From assembly GCF_006438825.1 (NCBI RefSeq), contig NZ_RCZP01000020.1, positions 1,166-65,165 on the forward strand: 64,000 nucleotides of DNA, read 5' to 3'. The first letter of the stretch is position 1; every line of letters begins with the position of its first letter. The notes under the pieces are model-generated. The model was not told the DNA's origin. It worked only from the letters and a program-made list of their open reading frames with translations, and searched no databases. The position numbers and the translations under genes were made by a program. This DNA is from Muricoccus nepalensis (lineage in GTDB: Bacteria > Pseudomonadota > Alphaproteobacteria > Acetobacterales > Acetobacteraceae). Of this stretch, positions 42,038 to 51,000 are shown in pieces.

Positions 42038-43901
42038 TGAGCCCTGACGGCGGACACGCAAGGATGGCGCGCAGCCCCGCACCGATCCAGTTGTCGTGGG
42101 CGAGAAGGGTGTGGGCGCGAGCGAGCGCGGCGACGCGGCCCTCCGCGGCCTCCCGGTAGGCACGGATGTCGGGCGCGCGCGTCAGGCGCAGGATGGACTG
42201 CACCACGGCGAGGACGTTCTTCGCGCGGTGGTCCACCTCGCGCGCGAGGAGGGTCTGTCGCTCCTCCGCGACGCGGCGATCGTGGACATCAGTGTTCATT
42301 CCGACCCACCCGCGCAGCCTACCATCGGCACCGCTGAGCGGTACGGCGCGCACGAGGGTCCAGCGATGAGCGCCGTAGGCAGCGTGGAAGAGGCGGTACT
42401 CCACCTCGTAGGACTCTCCTACCGCCGTGGAGCGATGCCACGCCCCGACGGTATGGTCCCGGTCGTCAGGGTATACCGCGTCAAGCCATCCCAAGCCGAG
42501 CCATTCCGCTGTCTCCTGGCCCGTATAGGCGCGCCACGAGGGGCTGTCCTCGACGATGCGGCCCGCCGCGTCCGTCGTCTAGAAGACCTGCGCCGAAGCC
42601 TTGACGAGTGCGAGGAGCCGCCCCTCGCTCTCTCGCATCCGCTCGACCGCGTCGTGCTCGGCGGTCCTGTCGCGAAAGACCTTCACGTAGCCAGTGCCGT
42701 CCGCGAGCGGCATGACGAGGCCCGAGCCCCAAAAACAGCTTCCGTCGCGCCGGAGATGCCACCGCTCGTTCTCGGCGCGCCCCTCGTCCCGCGCACTCTG
42801 CATCTCCGCCTCCGGCGCGCCCGCGGCGCGGTCCTCTGGCGTAAAGAAGATCGCGCCGGGCCGGCCGAGCGCCTGGGCCTCCGTGTGGCCCATCATCGCC
42901 TCGGCTCCTACGTTCCAGCCGGTGATGATCCCGTCCGCGTCGAGGGTGACGATCGCGATGCCCCGCGCGCTCTCGACCATGAGGCGGTAGCGCGCCTCGC
43001 TCCTGTCGAGCGCGATGCGAACCGCGTCCCTCTCACCCGCGAGCGCGCGGGCGAGGCGGCCGTGGAGGGCGGCGGTCGCCAGCAGGAGCGACACCAGGAC
43101 GGTACAGGAGGCGAGCAGTCCGTAGAGGCGCCCGACATAGAAGCCCGCCTGGAAACGGCCGGAGTTGAGGACGGCGCTGAGTAGGATCTCGACGGCCCAG
43201 GCGCCCATCGTCACCGCGAGCCAGAGGTCAAGGGCGCGACGAAGGCGGGTACGGACGATGAGGGCGGCGAGGGCGGCAAGGCTGAGGACAAGCGGCAGGG
43301 CAAGGGCGGGCTGCGTTACACCGAGGATATAGCGGTTGCCCTCCAGCAGCGCTGGCAAGCCGTCGTGCCCAAGGGTGGCGAGCGCGACCGTGCCGCCGGC
43401 GAAGGTCACCGCCGCGAGCACCATCCCCTGGACCGTCGTTGGAGTGCGCCCCGACAGCGCGACGCCCCCTGCGTCGCGCCGCAGCGCATGGACGATAACG
43501 ACCACCGGCAGCGCCACATGCCAGGCCAGCCAAAGCCAGACGGTGCTTTGCGGACCGCCGATCAGGCTTCCCGCTCCGAAGAGGCCCGGGAAACTCAGCG
43601 TGTGCGCGACGACGAGGAAGGCGGTGTAGAGATAGGCGCCCCCGAGGAGGCCGAGGGACGGCCGTCGCGCTTCTCGAAAGGCCGCGAGCAGGAGAGCGGC
43701 GGTGACGAGGTCGTTCACTGCGACTGCGGCCTGGTAGGCGGGGATGAAGGCGGGCGCTGCCCCCCACTGCTGTCCCGCCATCGGCGCGACGACCGCGAGG
43801 ACGAAAGCTGAGAGCAGCACCACGGCGAGCGCTACCCGCCGGTCCCACCGGCCAGCAGGGGCAAGGTCCAATCCGGTCGCGTGGTTGGCTGTTTTAGTCA
43901 T
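42038..43901 (-). pseudogene. Membrane sensor HWE-type histidine kinase, nonsense-mutated and truncated by IS3
   Basis: From ATG 43901 the frame gives an eight-or-so-helix membrane sensor (about 250 residues, AVVLLSAFVLAVVAPMAG onward, MASE-like), then PAS 1 (GIAIVTLDADGIITGWNVG, RWHLRRDGSCFWGSG), then a TAG at 42579-42581 where relatives have Trp (SAQVF-stop-TTDAAGRIVEDSP), then PAS 2, and the start of an HWE kinase (AREVDHRAKNVLAVVQSIL, AALARAHTLLAHDNWIGA). The reading ends at the IS3 border in LACPPSGLM, so the ATP-binding half is gone. Two independent lesions make it non-functional. Confidence 0.87.
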
Positions 43902-44365
43902 GTTACCAACACAGTGCCCTGCGACCGGCCCGGCCACCAGAGATCGTCTTTATCACTGAGCCACCGAGGGTGGGGCGTACTTGGCGCGTCAGATCAGCGG
44001 CTCGGAAGCGGGGTTGATGTGGGTCCGCTTCGGGTCGGGGCGGAGCTGGCCTCCTTGGCTGGGGCTACCGCCGAGTTGGGTGGACAGCGGACACAGCTCA
44101 CGCAACGACGGCCGCTTAACGCCCATGTGGGTCATCCGTAGGTGAGGTTCTGCTCTCCCCGGAGCAGACCGAGCGCCCTATGGGGGGCAAGCCTACTCCA
44201 GCGTCTCCCCAGCTGACGAAAATTACAATTAGTGCAAACGTGCATTTCGTAACTTCCGTCAGAACATGCGTTCCACTAGCCTGCACTCGCCTCCCGGGTA
44301 GCGGAGGTCGGCAGACGCCGAAAACGTGTGGAAGGCGGAACCAAGACGATGCGCGAGGGGGGTCT
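43902..44365. other. Intergenic region upstream of the virB operon
   Basis: About 460 bp with no convincing gene. An AT-richer patch at 44215-44270 (GAAAATTACAATTAGTGCAA and neighbours) contains GTGCAAACGTGCAT and is the likeliest promoter/operator region for the T4SS operon, but I cannot place a consensus promoter. Confidence 0.4.
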
Positions 44366-44770
44366 ATGGGGAGCGCTGCAATCGAAGTGCTGCCCGAGCC
44401 GCTTCCAACAGCGGGATTCGTTCCCTACGGTGCGACCACTACTGAGGTGGTGGGTGAGTCGTTGCTACGGGATAGAGGTACCTCGCTGGCCGACATGGCC
44501 GGGCATATCGCAGCCGGCGGGCACCTTGTGCGCGTGGTGGTTGTCGAACTCGCTGCTACCGGGGATTACGTGCCGCACATTCGGTGTTCCTGGCAGCCCG
44601 AGCTCGGGTATCGCCCCATTGCCATGCGGCGCCATGAGGGCTCGCGCTCTTGGTCAGACTTCCGGGCGCTCCGTCGCGCCCTCGTCGGCCTCGGCTATAC
44701 CGGCCCGGTCGTCGTCTACCCTGAGGGCCACCCGCGCCTCGCGTGCCTGGGGATCGGCACGCCGGACTAA
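44366..44770 (+). CDS. Hypothetical protein at the head of the virB operon
   Basis: 134 residues from ATG 44366, with GAGGGGGG 5 nt before. No family recognised. It is a soluble mixed fold: VVGESLLRDRGTSLADMAGH, LVRVVVVELAATGDYVPHIR, then SWSDFRALRRALVGLGYTG and VVVYPEGHPRLACLG. It precedes virB1 by 48 bp in the same direction, so it is probably co-transcribed, perhaps a regulator or a conjugation-linked orphan. Confidence 0.6.
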   Translation: MGSAAIEVLPEPLPTAGFVPYGATTTEVVGESLLRDRGTSLADMAGHIAAGGHLVRVVVVELAATGDYVPHIRCSWQPELGYRPIAMRRHEGSRSWSDFRALRRALVGLGYTGPVVVYPEGHPRLACLGIGTPD

Positions 44771-44818
44771 CCACATCGGCGGACTGCCCCGGCCCGTCTC
44801 CAGCGTCAGTGTGCTCGC

Positions 44819-45517
44819 ATGAGCGGGGCACTGACTGTCGCCGCCTTCCTCGCACTGGCGCCGGCTTGCGGGGTCGCGACCAGCGAGGCGCCCCTGCTGG
44901 CCGCGGTCGTCGCCGCCGAGAGCAGCTTTCATCCTTATGCGGTGAACGTGAACGAGGCGGGCCGCTCCATCTTGTCCCGGCGCTTCGGCTCCGCGCAGGA
45001 GGCGACGGCCTATGTTGAGGCGCTGAGCGCCCAGGGCATCACGAACATCGACATGGGCGCCATGCAGTTGAACCTGCGGGCTGGGCACCTCCGGCGGCGC
45101 GGCCTGCCGCTCGCCGCTGCTTTCGACCCGTGCACCGCGGCCCGCGTGGGCATCGAGGTTCTGGCCGATTGCTACGACCGAGCTCCGGCGCAATTGGCCG
45201 AACAGGACCGGCTGGACGCTGCCCTCCACTGCTACAACTCGGGCCGCTTTGTGCCGAACGGCTATGCCGCCCGGGTCCGGGTTCAATTCGAGCGCCGCGT
45301 GGTGCCCGCTCTCCGTGCCCGTGACGGCGCCGAGGTACCTGCGCCGGCGCCTTCCCCTCGCTCATCCGCCGCCATCGCCACGCGAGCCGCCTGCTCGCTG
45401 CCGGATTGGGACGTGTGGGCGCGCTGCCCGGCGCCAGTCGCTCCGGTCTCACCGCAGGCCCGGGATGACGGGCCTGTCCTCCTGCGTGGTCGTATCGCCA
45501 TGGGAACCCCCGAATGA
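44819..45517 (+). CDS. virB1: VirB1-like lytic transglycosylase
   Basis: 232 residues with a short N-terminal hydrophobic stretch acting as signal. The SLT fold is clear: LLAAVVAAESSFHPYAV holds the catalytic Glu, NIDMGAMQLNL matches the G-x-x-Q-L motif, and ALHCYNSGRF ends the domain. The last 70 residues are Pro/Ala-rich. It opens local gaps in peptidoglycan for T4SS assembly. First vir gene; overlaps virB2 by 4 bp (ATGA). Confidence 0.9.
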   Translation: MSGALTVAAFLALAPACGVATSEAPLLAAVVAAESSFHPYAVNVNEAGRSILSRRFGSAQEATAYVEALSAQGITNIDMGAMQLNLRAGHLRRRGLPLAAAFDPCTAARVGIEVLADCYDRAPAQLAEQDRLDAALHCYNSGRFVPNGYAARVRVQFERRVVPALRARDGAEVPAPAPSPRSSAAIATRAACSLPDWDVWARCPAPVAPVSPQARDDGPVLLRGRIAMGTPE

Positions 45518-45801
45518 AGTATCTCCCCCTCGTCCGGCGGCATCTGCCGCTCGCGGTGCTGACCCTCGTCGGCTTCGCAGCCCTCCCCGACCTGGCGCTG
45601 GCGCAGGGTGCGGACCCGTTCACCACGGGAACCACCTGGTTCATCAGCGGGCCGGCGCGCGGCATCGCCATGCTCGCCGTCGCCGCTATCGCCGTGGCGC
45701 TGTTCTTCCTGCGCTTCTCGCTAATGTTCATCGGCTGCGTGCTGGCCGGCGGCCTGCTGCTGGCGAACATCACCACCATCATCGGCTTCCTGGGGTTCTG
45801 A
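45514..45801 (+). CDS. virB2: VirB2-like major pilin
   Basis: 95 residues. A signal sequence (HLPLAVLTLVGFAALPDLALAQ, quoted in part as LTLVGFAALPDLALA) with an AxA-type cleavage site is followed by a mature pilin of two hydrophobic helices (ISGPARGIAMLAVAAIAVAL and FIGCVLAGGLLLANITTI). Size and position match VirB2/TrbC pilins. Confidence 0.9.
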   Translation: MKYLPLVRRHLPLAVLTLVGFAALPDLALAQGADPFTTGTTWFISGPARGIAMLAVAAIAVALFFLRFSLMFIGCVLAGGLLLANITTIIGFLGF

Positions 45802-45802
45802 G

Positions 45803-46174
45803 ATGCAGGCGGCTGAGGAGGTCGACCTGACCCGCGGCATCATCCCGCTCGGCCCGACGCGCCCGGCGATGGTGCCCCGGATCGGCTTGCCCTTCCTGGC
45901 CGCCGTGCCCCTCTGCTTCGTGGGGGTGCAGATCGCCATGGCCCTCACGGGGCTCCAGGGCATCGCTGCCGGCCTAATCGTCATGGCCTGCATCGGCCTG
46001 CCGCTGCGCCTCTGGGTCTCCTACGACTGGTACGCGGTCAACGTGCTCATGACCTTCATCCAGACGGCGTGCCGCTCGCTGGACAGCCACACCTACGGCG
46101 GCAGCACGGTCAGCCACTTCCCTCTGCACCCGAAGAACCGTCGCGGCCTCATCCGGGGCATCGGCCATGTATGA
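45803..46174 (+). CDS. virB3: VirB3-like inner-membrane protein
   Basis: 123 residues; the start lies next to the virB2 stop. RGIIPLGPTRPAMVPRIGLP is the VirB3 lead-in, followed by two membrane helices (FLAAVPLCFVGVQIAMAL and GLIVMACIGLPLRLWV). A polar tail with HPKNRRG follows. It partners VirB4 at the inner membrane. Overlaps virB4 by 8 bp. Confidence 0.88.
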   Translation: MQAAEEVDLTRGIIPLGPTRPAMVPRIGLPFLAAVPLCFVGVQIAMALTGLQGIAAGLIVMACIGLPLRLWVSYDWYAVNVLMTFIQTACRSLDSHTYGGSTVSHFPLHPKNRRGLIRGIGHV

Positions 46175-48629
46175 CGCTCGTGCCGTCGCCCTCAGCGAAC
46201 GGGAGGGCACGCGCTACGTCAGGCACTTCGGGCACATCGCCTCCAATGTGGTGCTCACGCAGGACGGCACGGTGGTGGCCGTGGTCGAGGCCCAAGGCTT
46301 CCCCTTCGACATGGCAGGCAATGCTGCGCAGAACGCCCAGCACGCCCTGCGCTCCGAGTTAATCCGCAACATCGCGGACGATGACGTCGTGCTGTGCGAG
46401 CACATGGTGCAGCACGACACGGTGCCGGCCTTCGCTGGCCCTGGCCCGGCCGCTCATCGCACCTTCTACGGGGCGGCTCTGACCCGCGATTATCAGGGCA
46501 AGTGCCTGGGCGGGCTGCGCTCAACCTCCTGGTTCATCACCATTGCCGTCCGGCCACGGGCGGGGATCGGAGGCTGGCGGGAGAAGATCGGCCTGCCGCC
46601 CAGGGATGCGGACCATGCCCGCGCCCGGGCTGCTGGCCCGGCGCTCGAGCGCCGCGTCTCCATCCTGAACGACAAGGTCCGCGCCGTGATGCGGGCGCTG
46701 CACGCCTTCGGCCCTCGTCGCCTGGGCGAGCGCGTCGCCGGTGGCATCGTGTTCTCCGAGATCGCGGAGGCGCACCGGATGGTGCTCTACGGGCGCTGGA
46801 GCCCGGTGCCCGTGACGGAGCCCGGCGATCTCGGCGCCGCCATCTACACGGATCGGATCGTGACGGGCCGCGGTGGCTTCCGGGTTGATCTCCCTGGCGT
46901 GCCTGACGAGGCGAAGCCGCACGGCATGATGCTCGGCTTCCGGATCTACCCCGCGCGGTACCAAGTCGGGATGTTTGACGAGCTGCTGGGCCTGCCCTGC
47001 CGGGTGGTGCTGACGAACTCCTTCATCTTCACGGGGCGGGCCAAAGCAGGGGACCGCCTGGCGCAGAAGGCCCGGCACATGGACAACGCGGGCGATACCG
47101 CGGTCTCCACCCGCCTGGAGCTCGAGGAGGCTATGGACGCCGTCTCCCGCGGTGCCCACGTCACCGGCTCGCACCTCTGGAGCGTGGCAATCCACGTGGA
47201 CCGCTATGTCGATCTGGCCGATGCGGTGGCCACCACCCGCGCCGCGCTGACCAATGCCGGCGCCGTCCTCACGGCCGAGGACATCGGGTGCGAGGCGGCC
47301 TTCTGGGCGCAAATCCCCGGCTCGCCAGACTACCTGCGTGCCCGCGCTGGCGACATCCCCTCCGTGGCCTTCGCCGCCATGTCCTCGGGCCATGCCCATC
47401 CGAAGGGCGACGTGAAGCACCATTGGGGCTCGCCCATCTACCGTTCCCGAACGGTTGCCAGCACCGCCTATGACGTGCCCTGGCACCTCCGGGACGTGGG
47501 GCACCGGTTGCGCGTCGGGCCCACGGGCTCGGGCAAGACGCTGGACATGGCCATGGAGGCGGTCTTCCTGGATCCCTTCGTGGGCGGCCGGGGCGGCACG
47601 CAGCTCTTCTTCGACAAGGACGCCGGAAACGAAATCATGGTCCGCGCCATGGGCGGGCCTGTCGCCAAGATCCGCCGGGGCGAGGACAGCGGCGCGGTTC
47701 CGCTCAAGCGCCTGGAGAACACCGAGGCCAACCGGGCGTGGCTGCACGAGTTCATTTCGGGCCTGATCATGGCCGACGGCCGGGGCGCCCTGGAGCCATC
47801 CAACACCCGGCGCCTGACCAAGGGCATCGGCTTCGTCATGCGCCAGCCGCCCGCGCTGCGCACGATCGCCGGAGTGCGCCAGTTCCTGGACCACGAGAAC
47901 GCCGTGGGCGATGGCGCTCGCCTCGACGCCTGGTGCCGCGGCGGCGCGCTCGGCTGGGCCTTTGACGGGGAGGAGGACTTGCTGGACCTCGACGCCCCTT
48001 TCGCCAGCGTCGACCCCACGGCGGTCATGTCGGATCCGAACGTCATGCCGCCGATGGCGGCTTACATGCTGTACCTCACGGGCCTCCTCTCCGGCACGCG
48101 CCGGGTGATCGTCCATGCTGACGAGGCGCGGTCCTACCTGCCGCCGGCGCGCATGGTCGGGGACCAGCTCGAGATGCGGTTTGCCAAGGGGTTTGAGGAC
48201 TTCCTGCTGACGGGCCGCAAGCTTGATCTGTCCTTCGACGCTGCCGTGCAGCAGCCGGAGCACATCCTGGAGCACCCGATCGGGCCGGCGGTGATCGCTC
48301 AGACCAAAACCAAGGTGCTCTACCCGAACCCGGACGCGGAATGGGCCTTCTATCGGCGCCTCGGGGCCACCCCGCGCATCCACCGCGCCGTGTCGCGAGA
48401 CATGATGGTCGGCGCCAAGTCGAAGATCCTCATGCGCGAGAACTACGCGGTGCGCCTAGTGTCGGACCTGTCCGCCCTGCCCCACCACATCGCCACGCTG
48501 TCCGCCCGCGCTGGCCGCAGGGGCACGCTCTGGCTGATGGCGGACTGCATCGGCAACCACGGCAAGGACCCGGCCGTCTGGCTGCCAGTGTTCTGGCGCC
48601 GCCTTGATGAGATTGGAGGCGGTGAATGA
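46167..48629 (+). CDS. virB4: VirB4-type T4SS ATPase
   Basis: 820 residues. The N-terminal half is the CagE/TrbE/VirB domain (GVTLTRDYQGKCLGG-type segment, here ALTRDYQGKCLGGLRSTSW). Walker A is VGPTGSGKTLDMAM (about residue 450), Walker B is RVIVHADEARSYLP, and the C-terminus has MMVGAKSKILMRE. It powers pilus assembly and substrate movement from the cytoplasmic face. Length is typical (about 800). Its TGA overlaps the ATG of a small lipoprotein gene. Confidence 0.94.
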   Translation: MYDARAVALSEREGTRYVRHFGHIASNVVLTQDGTVVAVVEAQGFPFDMAGNAAQNAQHALRSELIRNIADDDVVLCEHMVQHDTVPAFAGPGPAAHRTFYGAALTRDYQGKCLGGLRSTSWFITIAVRPRAGIGGWREKIGLPPRDADHARARAAGPALERRVSILNDKVRAVMRALHAFGPRRLGERVAGGIVFSEIAEAHRMVLYGRWSPVPVTEPGDLGAAIYTDRIVTGRGGFRVDLPGVPDEAKPHGMMLGFRIYPARYQVGMFDELLGLPCRVVLTNSFIFTGRAKAGDRLAQKARHMDNAGDTAVSTRLELEEAMDAVSRGAHVTGSHLWSVAIHVDRYVDLADAVATTRAALTNAGAVLTAEDIGCEAAFWAQIPGSPDYLRARAGDIPSVAFAAMSSGHAHPKGDVKHHWGSPIYRSRTVASTAYDVPWHLRDVGHRLRVGPTGSGKTLDMAMEAVFLDPFVGGRGGTQLFFDKDAGNEIMVRAMGGPVAKIRRGEDSGAVPLKRLENTEANRAWLHEFISGLIMADGRGALEPSNTRRLTKGIGFVMRQPPALRTIAGVRQFLDHENAVGDGARLDAWCRGGALGWAFDGEEDLLDLDAPFASVDPTAVMSDPNVMPPMAAYMLYLTGLLSGTRRVIVHADEARSYLPPARMVGDQLEMRFAKGFEDFLLTGRKLDLSFDAAVQQPEHILEHPIGPAVIAQTKTKVLYPNPDAEWAFYRRLGATPRIHRAVSRDMMVGAKSKILMRENYAVRLVSDLSALPHHIATLSARAGRRGTLWLMADCIGNHGKDPAVWLPVFWRRLDEIGGGE

Positions 48630-48802
48630 GGTGCGCCCTACTGGCCGCCCTGGCGGCCCTTACCCTCGCTGCCTGCCAGGACGGCCGCGACTACGGCCAG
48701 CCTGGCGTTGAGCGCCGTGGCTATGGCTTCCCGGGTGGCGGCTACCAGCAGCCCTACACCCCGGCCGGCCGCTACGGCGGCGGCCATCCCGCCTATCGCT
48801 GA
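48626..48802 (+). CDS. Small lipoprotein in the virB operon
   Basis: 58 residues; ATG overlaps the virB4 stop (ATGA). MRCALLAALAALTLAACQDG is a lipoprotein signal with the lipobox LAAC. The mature part is Gly/Tyr-rich (RRGYGFPGGGYQQPYTP). It sits between virB4 and virB5, where similar operons often encode an uncharacterised lipoprotein; it may be a structural or exclusion component. Confidence 0.75.
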   Translation: MRCALLAALAALTLAACQDGRDYGQPGVERRGYGFPGGGYQQPYTPAGRYGGGHPAYR

Positions 48803-48814
48803 GGATCTGGGCCC

Positions 48815-49492
48815 ATGAAAAAGACGGCCGCCACCGCCCTCCTCGCCTTCTCGCTGCTGATGCCGCCGCAGAGCGGCCACACGGCGGGCGTTCCCGTGAT
48901 CGACGTGTCCAACCTGGCGCAAGCGATCGCGACCGTGGAGCAGCTCCGGCAGGAGTTCGCCATGCTGGAGCGGACCTACAACTCCATTGCCCACACGACT
49001 TCCATCCAGGGCCTCTCCAGCGCGATCGGCGGGTTGAGCCGGTACACCCAGCCTCGGGCCGGTGTCGCCATGAACGGCGCTCGCGGCCAGGGTTCCTGGG
49101 GCTCGGCCGAGGCCCAGATGCAGGCGGATCGCCTCTACGCCTCTCCCGCGCAGGATGACTGGCAGCGGGAGATGGAGCGGCGCGAAAGGTCCACGGCGCA
49201 CATCAAGGCCATGGTCGAGCAGAACATTGCCGACATCGAGGAGCAGATTGACGCGCTCGATGCCATGAAGGCGGAACTCGAGGCCCAGCCGGACGGCACC
49301 GCCGTTCAGGCCCATGTCGGCGGCATCCAGCTCGCGGCCAACAAGCTCCAGGCGCAGCAGACCCAGCTCTTGCAGGCGCAGACCCTGCTGGCGGCCGAGG
49401 AACGCGTCACGGCCCAGCGCGCGGAGCAGATGCGCCGCCGGGATCTCGATCAGCAGATCAACCGCACCGCTGGTGCTCTGGGAGGCTGGTGA
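48815..49492 (+). CDS. virB5: VirB5/TrbJ-like minor pilus protein
   Basis: 225 residues with a cleavable signal (MKKTAATALLAFSLLMPPQS). The mature protein is helical: VSNLAQAIATVEQLRQEFAM and MLERTYNSIAHTTSI at the start, and long coiled helices at the end (GIQLAANKLQAQQTQLLQAQ). It would be a pilus-tip adhesin-like component. The stop overlaps the next gene's ATG (TGATG). Confidence 0.85.
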   Translation: MKKTAATALLAFSLLMPPQSGHTAGVPVIDVSNLAQAIATVEQLRQEFAMLERTYNSIAHTTSIQGLSSAIGGLSRYTQPRAGVAMNGARGQGSWGSAEAQMQADRLYASPAQDDWQREMERRERSTAHIKAMVEQNIADIEEQIDALDAMKAELEAQPDGTAVQAHVGGIQLAANKLQAQQTQLLQAQTLLAAEERVTAQRAEQMRRRDLDQQINRTAGALGGW

Positions 49493-49851
49493 TGCTCAAC
49501 CCGTTCAAGGACTTCATCATCACCGGTCTGGTGGTCACCGGCGTCGTGCTGGCTGTCCAGACCTGCGCGCCGGCCGCGCGCTCGGCTGAGTACGACGTGG
49601 CCTGGTTCTCCGCGAACCCGGCGGCGCGCCGTGAGATGCTCCAGCGTTGCCACAATGACGTGGGGCTCGGCCGCCGGGCTATCTGCGGGAACGCGGAGCG
49701 GGCCGAGACCAAGGCCTATCAGGAGCGCCTGGGCCGGCCCTCAAGCACGGATGGCATGTTTGAGAGCCCTATCGTGCGCGACGGACTGCGGCGCGCCTGC
49801 ATGGAGCCCGCTGGCCGGCGCTTGGCCGGCAGCCAGTGCAGCCGGCTCTGA
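49492..49851 (+). CDS. EexN-like entry exclusion protein
   Basis: 119 residues from ATG 49492. An N-terminal membrane/signal helix (IITGLVVTGVVLAVQT) is followed by YDVAWFSANPAARREMLQRC and GRRAICGNAERAE, which follow the Y-x-x-x-N-P-x-x-R-x-x-x-L-x-x-C ... C-x-N-A-x-x-A pattern of EexN-type proteins. These block redundant transfer into cells already holding the plasmid. Position between virB5 and virB6 is the usual place for eex genes. Confidence 0.72.
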   Translation: MLNPFKDFIITGLVVTGVVLAVQTCAPAARSAEYDVAWFSANPAARREMLQRCHNDVGLGRRAICGNAERAETKAYQERLGRPSSTDGMFESPIVRDGLRRACMEPAGRRLAGSQCSRL

Positions 49852-49857
49852 CCGCCC

Positions 49858-50805
49858 ATGTACGAGCAATATAGCACCTTCTCGGATGGCCTGATTGTCG
49901 GGGCGATGGACCGCGCCATTTCGGCGGGCGCCGCGGCCTCCCTGACCTACTTGCGGCCCGCCATGATGGTGCTTGTTGCTCTGGCCGCCGTCCTCCTCTG
50001 GACGATGCGGCTCAACGTCTGGTGGGTCGTCCGGCGCGTCTTCATCGCGCTCGTGGTCCTCACGGTGCTTCAGGTCGCTAACTACAACACGTACTTCCGG
50101 GAGCCCTTCTGGAACACGATCCCCACCCTGGTTGCGTCCGGCATCCAAGGCGGTGGCGTGACCACCACCGCGGCGCAGCGGTTCGACAAGGTGGAGGAGG
50201 CTACGGCGAATGTCGTGGCGCAGGCGCAGCGCCGTCTCTCGATGCCCTGGCACATGGGCGAAGCCACCAGCATCTCCATTGCCCGCGCGCTCATGTCTGT
50301 CTTCACGGGCTTCTGCTTCGTGCTCTGGTTGGTGGCGCGCATCGCCACCGCCCTGCTGCTGGCCGCCGGTCCATTCCTGATGATCGCTGCCATCTTCGAC
50401 TGGAGCCGCCACCTGGTGCAGGCGTGGTTCGGCAAGCTGGTGTCGCTCGCCATCTGGTCGCTGATGAGCACCATCCTGACGGAAGTGGTTCTCGCGGGGA
50501 CCATCCTTTGGGTTCAGCAGACCGCCGCCAGCGCGGGCGCCGGGATTGAGGAAGCCGTCAACGGCCTCTTCCGGATCGTCGCCTGGGACTTCGTGAACTG
50601 CTGCGTGATGCTGGGCCTGCCTTTCTACTCCGCCATAGGCGGCAGCGCCGGCGCTGGAACCACCGTCGCGGCGGGAATGCTCAGCGCGGGCGGGCGTCTG
50701 GCTGCGACTGGCGTTGCAGCAGGCGCCAAGGCCTACGCCAAGGGCGTCGCCAGCGGCATCCGCAGCGCCAACGCTGCCACCGCTCACCATCCCCCACAAG
50801 GCTGA
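49858..50805 (+). CDS. virB6: VirB6/TrbL-like polytopic channel protein
   Basis: 315 residues with five or more membrane helices: MMVLVALAAVLLWTMRL, RVFIALVVLTVLQVA, SVFTGFCFVLWLVARIATAL, LLAAGPFLMIAAIFDW (the conserved GP motif region), and WSLMSTILTEVVLAGTIL. The C-terminus is Ala/Gly-rich and polar. It forms part of the inner-membrane channel. Confidence 0.88.
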   Translation: MYEQYSTFSDGLIVGAMDRAISAGAAASLTYLRPAMMVLVALAAVLLWTMRLNVWWVVRRVFIALVVLTVLQVANYNTYFREPFWNTIPTLVASGIQGGGVTTTAAQRFDKVEEATANVVAQAQRRLSMPWHMGEATSISIARALMSVFTGFCFVLWLVARIATALLLAAGPFLMIAAIFDWSRHLVQAWFGKLVSLAIWSLMSTILTEVVLAGTILWVQQTAASAGAGIEEAVNGLFRIVAWDFVNCCVMLGLPFYSAIGGSAGAGTTVAAGMLSAGGRLAATGVAAGAKAYAKGVASGIRSANAATAHHPPQG

Positions 50806-50847
50806 CAGCCTCCCCCAACCCTGTTGGCTCCTAGGAGCACGTCCCCC

Positions 50848-51000
50848 ATGCCGCTCACCTTTCCCCGCCTCGCAGTGATCGCGCTGCTGGGGCTGTTGGG
50901 CGCCTGCGCTTCCGGCCAGGACGCCCCCGTGGCCTGCAAGGGCGAGCCCTTTGCCCTCAACGCCGGGCTCTGGACCCCCACCGCCGAGGATTTGCGCTGA
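50848..51000 (+). CDS. virB7: VirB7-like lipoprotein
   Basis: 50 residues, ATG 50848. RLAVIALLGLLGACASGQD holds the lipobox LGAC; the mature peptide is about 30 residues (CKGEPFALNAGLW). Position directly before virB8 and the size match VirB7, which stabilises VirB9 in the outer-membrane core. Its TGA overlaps the virB8 ATG. Confidence 0.78.
   Translation: MPLTFPRLAVIALLGLLGACASGQDAPVACKGEPFALNAGLWTPTAEDLR

Noticed and set aside
46521-48383. 620-codon minus-strand frame
   Set aside because: Antisense shadow of virB4.
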